Assembly: GCA_027035445.1 (NCBI GenBank)
Contig: JALVUT010000104.1
Span: 1 to 15,132, forward strand
Source of the DNA: Thermococcus sp.
Lineage (GTDB): Archaea; Methanobacteriota_B; Thermococci; Thermococcales; Thermococcaceae
Direction: 5' to 3'
Length of the DNA stretch: 15,132 nucleotides
In this document: piece after piece, positions 1 through 5,575 of the stretch
Layout: each line of letters starts with the position of its first letter
Numbering within the stretch: the first letter of the stretch is position 1
Notes under the pieces: generated by a model
Told to the model about the DNA's origin: nothing
Database searches by the model: none
The model's input: the letters and a program-made list of their open reading frames with translations, nothing else
Made by a program: the position numbers and the translations under genes

Positions 1-963
1 GCGGCCGGGCTTACAATACCCAAAACCTCCTCCCGGGCTATAACAAGCGCCGCTGGAACTGCAGATGTCGTTGAGGTGTTCGCTGATGTAAGCTTCTCGC
101 TGGATGAAATCAAACGAATCGTTGAGAAGATAGGGGCGTGCCTTGTATGGGGCGGTGCGCTTAACCTTGCACCCGCTGATGACATAACGATCAAGTCCGA
201 GAGGGCGCTCAGCATAGACCCAACCGGGCTTATGCTCGCCAGTATAATGTCGAAGAAATACGCAATGGGGAGCCAGTACGTCCTCATTGATATCCCCACC
301 GGCAGAGGGGTTAAGGTTGAGAGTATTGATGAGGCCCGCTCCCTCTCCAGGGACTTCATAGAACTGGGAAGACGGCTGGGTCAGTACGTAGAGGTTGCCG
401 CAACGTATGGAGGTCAGCCGATAGGTCATACGGTTGGTCCCACCCTCGAAGCCAGAGAAGCACTGCAGGCTCTCATGACGGGCCAGGGACCTGGAAGCCT
501 GATAGAGAAGGCAACCGGACTCGCAGGAATACTGCTGGAGATGGGAGGCGTTGCCCCGCAGGGCACGGGTAAGAAAATGGCCAGAGAGATACTTGAGAGC
601 GGCAAGGCCTACGAGAAGATGCGCGAGATCATTGAGGAGCAAGGGGGGAATCCAAACATTAAACCGGAGGACATCCAAGTCGGTGACAAGACCTACACGT
701 TTACGGCACCGGTCAGTGGTTACGTTACGGGAATAGATAACAGAGCCATAACGGGAATAGCCAGGTCGGCTGGAGCCCCTGAGGACAAGGGGGCGGGGCT
801 GGAGCTGTACGTCAAGGTCGGCGAGAAAATTAAGGGAGGAGACCCACTCTTCACAGTACATGCCGAGACCGAGGCCAGGCTTGATCAGGCAATAGTCTTC
901 GCAAGGAGAACCGAACCGATCAGGATTGAGGGGATGGTTCTTCAGCGAATCGGCAACATCTGA
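1..963 (+). CDS. deoA: AMP phosphorylase (C-terminal part, 5'-truncated by window edge)
   Basis: The first 321 codons from base 1 are open and in frame, giving 320 residues of a protein I judge to be the archaeal AMP phosphorylase, normally about 500 residues, so roughly 180 N-terminal residues lie outside the window. The enzyme phosphorolyses AMP (also CMP/UMP) to ribose-1,5-bisphosphate and a free base, feeding ribose-1,5-bisphosphate isomerase and form III RuBisCO in the archaeal nucleoside-monophosphate salvage route. The thymidine/pyrimidine phosphorylase family signature is visible at bases 28-75 ([16 protein letters not shown]). The C-terminal pyrimidine-phosphorylase-type domain ([13 protein letters not shown] onwards, about base 700 on) is complete, ending in TGA at 961-963. 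The next gene converges on it 21 nt downstream. The family is close to thymidine phosphorylase; the AMP-specific call rests on resemblance to Thermococcales proteins. Confidence 0.93.
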   Translation, partial: AAGLTIPKTSSRAITSAAGTADVVEVFADVSFSLDEIKRIVEKIGACLVWGGALNLAPADDITIKSERALSIDPTGLMLASIMSKKYAMGSQYVLIDIPTGRGVKVESIDEARSLSRDFIELGRRLGQYVEVAATYGGQPIGHTVGPTLEAREALQALMTGQGPGSLIEKATGLAGILLEMGGVAPQGTGKKMAREILESGKAYEKMREIIEEQGGNPNIKPEDIQVGDKTYTFTAPVSGYVTGIDNRAITGIARSAGAPEDKGAGLELYVKVGEKIKGGDPLFTVHAETEARLDQAIVFARRTEPIRIEGMVLQRIGNI

Positions 964-984
964 GTCCTAATATTTCTATGAGGT

Positions 985-1368
985 TCATCCCCGCCCGTGT
1001 TCCTCATACCAGCCCCACTCTTTTTTGGGACCGAATGCCCTAACACCTTTCTTTGTTAGGGTTATGCGGAGATCTCTGGCCATATCAGGGGTTATCCTGC
1101 CGTGATCCTCCATCCAGTTGACTATCTCCAGGGCCTCATCATCGGTCTCACAACGCCGGAGGAAATCTATCACCGTGGGATTGTATCCGGAAAAATCGTA
1201 GAGCTCATTCTCGGCTTTCTCTTGGTCGTTCACATATCCGTCCATGGGAACGCCTTCACCTTCAATCTCCCTATGCAGATGGGGGAACGTTTCCTTGAAC
1301 TCTCCCGTATCATATTCCTGCCATGCAAAACCATCGGTGGACACTTTTTTCTTCCCCTTTCTTTCCAT
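985..1368 (-). CDS. conserved archaeal hypothetical protein, DUF2095-like
   Basis: A 127-residue acidic, soluble protein with no membrane segment or signal peptide. It begins MERKGKKKVSTDGFAWQEYD and ends in a Trp/Tyr/His-rich tail, KKEWGWYEEHGRG. I associate it with the archaeal DUF2095 family from memory; no function is known to me. The frame is open upstream to a TTG at 1425, but the ATG at 1366-1368 is preferred because GGTGT lies a few bases before it and the shared TATA box at 1398-1407 would put transcription start near 1379, leaving a leader of about 11 nt. It is divergent from the DUF123 gene with only 59 nt between start codons and converges on the AMP phosphorylase gene. The central part (VIDFLRRCETDDEALEIVNW) looks helical. 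Confidence 0.8.
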   Translation of the reverse strand: MERKGKKKVSTDGFAWQEYDTGEFKETFPHLHREIEGEGVPMDGYVNDQEKAENELYDFSGYNPTVIDFLRRCETDDEALEIVNWMEDHGRITPDMARDLRITLTKKGVRAFGPKKEWGWYEEHGRG

Positions 1369-1397
1369 GTCAACACCGTTTCTATTTATCCAAAATG

Positions 1398-1407
1398 TAT
1401 TTATAAA
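1398..1407. promoter_or_regulatory. shared, near-palindromic TATA element for divergent genes
   Basis: The sequence TATTTATAAA holds the palindrome TTTATAAA at 1400-1407. On the plus strand its centre is about 24 nt before the ATG at 1428, which would make that mRNA leaderless or nearly so. On the minus strand it is about 36 nt before the ATG at 1368, leaving a short leader that contains the GGTGT motif. No other TATA-like element fits either gene better within the 59 nt between them. Assignment is by spacing only. Confidence 0.6.
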
Positions 1408-1427
1408 CCTGGGGGAATCGCTCAACC

Positions 1428-1877
1428 ATGAAAGGATCGTACTTCCTGGTGATCAGGCTGGAAGCCAACAGTGAAATCAGAACAAAGAGTAGGCTTTTCC
1501 AGCTCCAGGAGGGCTACTACGTCTACGTGGGCTCTGCAATGAATTCACTGGAGAAGCGGGTGGGGAGGCATTTCAGACGGGAGAAGAAGCTTCACTGGCA
1601 TATAGACTACCTCCTCAGGAAGGCCAGGCTTCTGAGAGCCTATCTCATCCCAAATGATGAAAAGCTTGAGGAAAAGCTTTCGCTTAATGTTTCAAAGTAT
1701 GGAGAACCAGTCAAGGGTTTTGGGGCAGGGGACGTGGGGGTTGATACGAACCTGTATCGCTTTGGTGAGGAGCCAGATGATATCCTCACAGAGATACTGA
1801 AGCGTCTGGATCTTCACTGGATAAAGGTTAAAAGTCTGGATGAAATTATTGAGTCCGGTGAAAAAAATGAGACTTGA
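1428..1877 (+). CDS. DUF123 family GIY-YIG-like protein
   Basis: A 149-residue protein of the DUF123 family, a compact relative of the GIY-YIG nuclease fold found in archaea and some bacteria, sometimes fused to endonuclease III. The GIY-YIG-equivalent region is GYYVYVGSA at residues 29-37. A basic conserved block follows at 45-63 (VGRHFRREKKLHWHIDYLL). No experimentally established function is known to me; a DNA repair or nucleic-acid role is an inference from the fold. The start is ATG 1428, about 24 nt after the TATA centre, with no ribosome binding site in the remaining bases, which fits leaderless translation. Its last 11 nt overlap the lipid synthase gene downstream, so the two are probably one transcript. 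Confidence 0.82.
   Translation: MKGSYFLVIRLEANSEIRTKSRLFQLQEGYYVYVGSAMNSLEKRVGRHFRREKKLHWHIDYLLRKARLLRAYLIPNDEKLEEKLSLNVSKYGEPVKGFGAGDVGVDTNLYRFGEEPDDILTEILKRLDLHWIKVKSLDEIIESGEKNET
1857..1861 (+). promoter_or_regulatory. ribosome binding site setting the start of GGGP synthase
   Basis: GGTGA, complementary to the 3' end of archaeal 16S rRNA, lies 5 nt before the ATG at 1867 and inside the end of the DUF123 gene. It favours ATG 1867 over the in-frame ATG at 1840, which has no comparable motif. Confidence 0.7.
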
Positions 1878-2634
1878 GCTCGGAAGGGTTGAGACCTACA
1901 TCCATGACAGGCTTAAAAACGGTCCCCTTCACTTCATTCTTCTGGATCCAGATGATGCGAGTCCCCGAATGGCCGGGAAGATTGCAGCGATCGGTGAAAA
2001 CGCCGGTGTTGACGCGGTAATGGTAGGTGGATCCACAGGTGCCGAGGGTGAGGTTTTAGACGCTGTCGTCCGTGCGATAAAGGAGAGTTCAAATCTGCCT
2101 GTTATCCTATTTCCAGGTTCCCATGGCGGGATAAGCAGGTATGCCGATGCCATATTCTTCATGAGTCTCCTAAATTCTCAGAATCCCTTTTTCATAACAG
2201 GCGCCCAGGCCCTTGGAGCCCCCCAAGTTAAGCGCTATGGTATAGAGCCGATCCCTATGGCATACCTCATAGTCGAGCCCGGAGAGACCGTTGGATGGGT
2301 GGGAGAGGCTAGGGTAATCCCCCGACACAAGCCCGGGATAGCCGCCGCTTACGCTCTTGCCGGTCAGTACATGGGGATGCGCCTCGTCTACCTTGAAGCC
2401 GGAAGCGGTGCACCGGAGCCCGTTCCGCCGGAGATGATAGCAACAGTTAAGCGCACTATCGACGTGCCTCTCATCGTTGGAGGGGGTATACGTACGGCGG
2501 AAGCTGCGGAGGTAGCCGTGAAAGCCGGCGCCGATATAGTGGTCACAGGAACGGCGATAGAGAGGGTGAGTAATGTAAAAGAAGCCAAGAAGAAACTGGT
2601 GGAGCTGAACCGGGGCATACGGAAGAAGATGTAA
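1867..2634 (+). CDS. geranylgeranylglyceryl phosphate synthase
   Basis: A 255-residue member of the PcrB/GGGP synthase family, the usual length for archaeal members. It joins sn-glycerol-1-phosphate to geranylgeranyl diphosphate, forming the first ether bond of archaeal membrane lipids; it needs Mg2+ and works at the cytosolic face of the membrane. It is a modified TIM barrel. Visible motifs are LLDPDD at residues 25-30, VMVGGSTG at 51-58, YLEAGSGAP at 175-183 and the phosphate-binding GGGIRT at 205-210, followed by GADIVVTGTAIE at 221-232. The start ATG 1867 is chosen for its GGTGA site and because 255 residues fits the family. It overlaps the upstream DUF123 gene by 11 nt, suggesting translational coupling. 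Nothing in the sequence looks damaged. Confidence 0.96.
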   Translation: MRLELGRVETYIHDRLKNGPLHFILLDPDDASPRMAGKIAAIGENAGVDAVMVGGSTGAEGEVLDAVVRAIKESSNLPVILFPGSHGGISRYADAIFFMSLLNSQNPFFITGAQALGAPQVKRYGIEPIPMAYLIVEPGETVGWVGEARVIPRHKPGIAAAYALAGQYMGMRLVYLEAGSGAPEPVPPEMIATVKRTIDVPLIVGGGIRTAEAAEVAVKAGADIVVTGTAIERVSNVKEAKKKLVELNRGIRKKM

Positions 2635-2658
2635 CCTGTACTCGGTGAACCATAACCC

Positions 2659-2666
2659 TTTTATAC
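2659..2666 (+). promoter_or_regulatory. probable TATA box for the MgtE-type transporter gene
   Basis: TTTTATAC lies 25 nt after the stop of the preceding gene. A start of transcription near 2688 would leave a leader of about 60 nt that holds the small dyad CCCT-GAT-AGGG (2702-2712) and three GGTGA-like motifs. Confidence 0.45.
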
Positions 2667-2747
2667 ACCTGCAGACTGCCTAATGCTGTGTTGAGGATCC
2701 GCCCTGATAGGGTATCTTGGGGGTGACCACGGTGAGGGGTGATGACG

Positions 2748-3944
2748 ATGAGCATAGCAAGGATAGCAGTAGGTTCTTCAGTAGGGTTCAAGGGAAAGCT
2801 AAGGGACGCATTCCTCCTCTCGCTTCCGGCGCTGTTTCTATGTTTGATATTTGATTTCGTGGGTGGTGCCGTTCTCGGGAAGAACTGGAATACCATCATG
2901 TCGTACTTTCCGATTCTTGTGTTTATAATGCCTGGCCTCATGGATCTGCGCGGCAATATATTCTCCGCCCTTGCCTCGCGCTTCACCACGAAGCTCCATC
3001 TCGGTCTCATCACCGATATTCGGGATCCTGAGGTGACTACCCAGATTGTAATGGCGATCCTCAGCAGTAAGATACCCCTGATAGTCCTCTGGGTTGTGGG
3101 CCTCTTAATCATCCATAATCTCCTTCAGAATATCGTGGTCTTACTCATGGTCATTGCTTCGGCCATCTTCATCGGTGTTATCCTTGGCTACGGTACTGCC
3201 GCTATAACGGTGTACCCCTTCAAGAGAGGCTACGACCCGGATCTCATAGCAGCCCCCCTGATAAGCTCTCTTGCGGATCTGATAACAATGCCGACTATGG
3301 TCTACTTTGCACTTTTATATCTGAGCCGTCCCGTACCATTCTACCTACTTGCGTTTTCAATGCTCGCCGTACTGGTGTTTCTTGCCTTCAGGGCCAAGTT
3401 TAAACATGAGCACCGGAGGGCCTTTGGAGAGCTTGCGACCGTAATAGGTGCCATGGCATTGGTAGAGACGGTTACCGGGGGCCTGCTTACCACCTACAGC
3501 AAGGTAATAAACGCCGTAATAATAGTCAGCGTCATGTGGCCTTCCGTCAATGACAGTATGGGCAACTTCGGCTCGATAATAGCGGCAAAGGTCTCAACGA
3601 AAATACATCTCGAAGGGGTCGAAGCCGTTAAAAGCACGGAGACCCTCTATGATTTCGTAAGCCTCATGATCCTTGCCCCCATAATTGGCTACCTCACCAA
3701 CATCATCTCCATGTGGGTGGTTATCCACTACATAGGCAGGCCTGCCCATATAATGTGGCAGTTTATCCTTGGATTCCCGGCCGTGATATTCATAGCGATG
3801 GTTATAGGCCTCCTCATGGCCGTTCTTGCCGACAAGTACAGATGGGATCCCGACAATGTCGCCATCCCTGTGGTTACAACCCTCAGTGACGTCATCGGGA
3901 CGATGTTCCTCGTCTGGGTTGCTATCAGTGTGTTAAACGGATAG
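2748..3944 (+). CDS. MgtE/SLC41-type divalent cation transporter, two membrane repeats
   Basis: A 398-residue, strongly hydrophobic protein with about ten predicted membrane segments arranged as two related halves. Each half carries the MgtE/SLC41 membrane-domain signature: PGLMDLRGNIFSALASR at residues 62-78 and WPSVNDSMGNFGSIIAAK starting near 264. The soluble N domain and CBS pair of bacterial MgtE are absent, so magnesium sensing through those domains is not expected. The likely role is Mg2+ (possibly Co2+ or other divalent cation) transport across the cell membrane; substrate is inferred from the family. Possible starts are GTG 2739, ATG 2742 and ATG 2748. GGTGAT at 2738-2743 is well spaced for 2748 and GGTGAG at 2731-2736 for 2742, so a two-residue uncertainty remains. 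It is probably transcribed alone. Confidence 0.85.
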   Translation: MSIARIAVGSSVGFKGKLRDAFLLSLPALFLCLIFDFVGGAVLGKNWNTIMSYFPILVFIMPGLMDLRGNIFSALASRFTTKLHLGLITDIRDPEVTTQIVMAILSSKIPLIVLWVVGLLIIHNLLQNIVVLLMVIASAIFIGVILGYGTAAITVYPFKRGYDPDLIAAPLISSLADLITMPTMVYFALLYLSRPVPFYLLAFSMLAVLVFLAFRAKFKHEHRRAFGELATVIGAMALVETVTGGLLTTYSKVINAVIIVSVMWPSVNDSMGNFGSIIAAKVSTKIHLEGVEAVKSTETLYDFVSLMILAPIIGYLTNIISMWVVIHYIGRPAHIMWQFILGFPAVIFIAMVIGLLMAVLADKYRWDPDNVAIPVVTTLSDVIGTMFLVWVAISVLNG

Positions 3945-3979
3945 AACCGTTAAAGTCCCACAAGGATAGTTTCAGTACT

Positions 3980-3998
3980 GGGAGATCCTCTGTCTCCC
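3980..3998 (+). terminator. hairpin downstream of the MgtE-type gene, possible terminator or processing site
   Basis: GGGAGA (3980-3985) and TCTCCC (3993-3998) form a perfect 6-bp stem around a 7-nt loop, 36 nt past the transporter stop, followed by only TT. A second small hairpin, GGCTT-ATG-AAGCC, lies near 4024-4036. Archaeal termination depends mainly on T tracts, which are lacking here, so the terminator reading is weak. I see no gene in 3945-4086. Confidence 0.3.
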
Positions 3999-4086
3999 TT
4001 AGAGGCCTATGAAAGAACCATTGGGCTTATGAAGCCATTAAGAAGTATGCACGTCACCGTAACTTGGGGGGTAGGGGGCACCGGGA

Positions 4087-4320
4087 TCACACCTCACTGA
4101 GCATCCTGAACCTGACCCTTCCCTCCTTTATAATCCTCTTGAGCTCATTCACTAAGGAGCGCCCGCCCTCCAGTTCCATGGTGACCTCGCTCACTCCCAT
4201 GGCATCCGGAGGTTTTATGTGAACATCCCTCACCCTGCCATGTATGATACCATATATTTTACTTAGGATGGCCCCCCTCTTCGAATAGGGGACTTTCAGG
4301 TCAACTTCGATAATTTGCAT
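4087..4320 (-). CDS. small conserved-type hypothetical protein (77 aa)
   Basis: I do not recognise this gene. It encodes 77 residues with no membrane segment. The pattern reads as beta (MQIIEVDLKV), helix (SKRGAILSKIYGIIHG), beta (RVRDVHIKPP), beta (SEVTMELEGG), helix (RSLVNELKRIIKEG), beta (RVRFRMLS), which suggests a ferredoxin-like or ACT-like fold; that is an inference from pattern alone. The start is ATG 4318-4320, since GGTGAT lies exactly 4 nt upstream; two in-frame earlier starts would cover that site. A TATA box at 4353-4360 places transcription start about 11 nt before the ATG. The good promoter and ribosome site argue that it is a real gene. It is divergent from the GH5-like gene and appears to be transcribed alone. 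Confidence 0.75.
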   Translation of the reverse strand: MQIIEVDLKVPYSKRGAILSKIYGIIHGRVRDVHIKPPDAMGVSEVTMELEGGRSLVNELKRIIKEGRVRFRMLSEV

Positions 4321-4352
4321 TCCCATCACCATTTTATTCTATGAAAAAAGGG

Positions 4353-4360
4353 CTATATAA
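4353..4360 (-). promoter_or_regulatory. TATA box for the 77-residue hypothetical gene
   Basis: Read on the minus strand, TTATATAG follows AAAAAGG (a BRE-like purine run). It is about 36 nt before the ATG at 4320, leaving a leader of about 11 nt with the GGTGAT site. Confidence 0.6.
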
Positions 4361-4387
4361 CCTTTTTCATGAGCGAGGATTATCAAG

Positions 4388-4393
4388 TATAAA
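4388..4393 (+). promoter_or_regulatory. candidate TATA box for the GH5-like gene
   Basis: TATAAA lies about 120 nt before the chosen ATG at 4514, which would give an unusually long leader of about 100 nt. TTATAT at 4397-4402 is an alternative. I see no TATA element closer to the gene. Confidence 0.35.
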
Positions 4394-4513
4394 CGCTTAT
4401 ATTCCCGGAGGTTATTAACCCGCAATGTTTTTCTGGTGTTCTCCCAATGGTATCCGCCCCTGGAAAATTTGGGATGGCATCCTCCGCTTCCTGGGATTGC
4501 TGAAGGTGGGAGT

Positions 4514-5575
4514 ATGAGAAAGTTCCTTGGAATCGTTCTGCTGATCATTGTTCTCCTCGCATTTCTGTGGAGTATTCACGCCGGCGTTGTGAGTAACCGC
4601 TCAAGAATTGTCATGAAAGTTTCCGAACACGCTAACATACAGGGAAAAAAGCCCATAACAGCTAAAGCTTACCAGAGACTGCTCGGTGTTGGGATAGACG
4701 TTGATTGGATGAGCTTTAATTGGGTAAACCACTACTACTTCCAGTGCCGTTCAAGGGGGGTGAACGTCCCCGAATACTTCAGGAGGGAGGGCTTTTCAAA
4801 CGTCCGTATCCGGGTCAGTGAGAACGTCGTGACCAACAAAACGGCCTTAACACAGCTTGGGGAGGTGGTGAACGACACGTTGAAGGCAGGACTCGTACCG
4901 GTAATCACCTACACGGCGCCGGAACTCAGGGCGAACCCGACAAGTAAAAGCGCTCAGGAGCACTTCGTACAGTGGTGGAAGACGGTTGCACACTACTTCA
5001 AAGGCTACCCTTACATACTCTCCTACGACCTGCTCATAGAATCAAGCGGGAATGTAAAGAACTACCCCGGGGTTCTCAACAGGGTCTATTCACAGACTAT
5101 AAGAGAGATAAGGGCGGTTGACCCGTATCGGATAGTTTTTGTTACCCCTGCAGACGTATCAAGCCCTTTCTGTCTCAATGAGCTCAACGTTACGAACGAT
5201 GGTTACACCCTCGTTGAGTGGCATATCTACGCGGGTGGTCCGAAGCATTGCACCTACAACGAGGGTTACATAGAAGAAGCTGTCTCGGCCGTACTTAACT
5301 GGTCAAAGAGGACAGGAATTCCCACATGGCTCGGAGCCTGGAGGCCAACAGTCTACCCCAGAATAAGTGGAAGGAGTCCCACGCCATCCTGTCCTGTGGG
5401 GCTGGAGCTTGCGTTCTCGAGGGCGATGGTTTCGGCCCTTTCAAAGGCAGGCATACCCTATGATATCAATGCGGACACGAGGTTTTTTGATATTGAAACT
5501 CTAACTTGGTATCCCTCTGAAAGGGAGGTCCTAGGGATCATCCTTCGGTATCATCCTCCCCGTAGGGAGCAGTAA
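4514..5575 (+). CDS. membrane-anchored or secreted GH5-like (cellulase-fold) protein, catalytic residues altered
   Basis: A 353-residue protein. Residues 2-24 form a basic start plus hydrophobic stretch (signal peptide or N-terminal anchor), so it should act outside the cell or on its surface. The rest resembles a glycoside hydrolase family 5, clan A barrel: GFSNVRIRVS at 93-102 matches the conserved G-x-x-x-V-R-I region, YDLLIESSG at 171-179 sits where the family has its N-E-P acid/base motif, and EWHIYAG at 235-241 matches the H-x-Y strand. TWLGAWRP at 271-278 sits where G-E is usual, so the nucleophile Glu would be Ala275, and the Asn before Glu176 is Ile. If the alignment holds, the protein is probably a binding protein or unusual enzyme. 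Start ATG 4514 follows GGTGGG; the frame is open back to GTG 4436 but without a ribosome site. The 3' end overlaps hef by 38 nt. Confidence 0.72.
   Translation: MRKFLGIVLLIIVLLAFLWSIHAGVVSNRSRIVMKVSEHANIQGKKPITAKAYQRLLGVGIDVDWMSFNWVNHYYFQCRSRGVNVPEYFRREGFSNVRIRVSENVVTNKTALTQLGEVVNDTLKAGLVPVITYTAPELRANPTSKSAQEHFVQWWKTVAHYFKGYPYILSYDLLIESSGNVKNYPGVLNRVYSQTIREIRAVDPYRIVFVTPADVSSPFCLNELNVTNDGYTLVEWHIYAGGPKHCTYNEGYIEEAVSAVLNWSKRTGIPTWLGAWRPTVYPRISGRSPTPSCPVGLELAFSRAMVSALSKAGIPYDINADTRFFDIETLTWYPSEREVLGIILRYHPPRREQ

Noticed and set aside
2739..2745. GTGATGA resembling a C box of a C/D guide RNA
   Set aside because: No matching D box (CTGA) at suitable spacing downstream; the bases are explained by the ribosome site and start codons of the transporter gene.
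2543..3112. Minus-strand open frame of 189 codons
   Set aside because: It spans the end of the GGGP synthase gene, a promoter region and the start of the transporter gene; composition is Arg/Ser/Pro rich without a domain.
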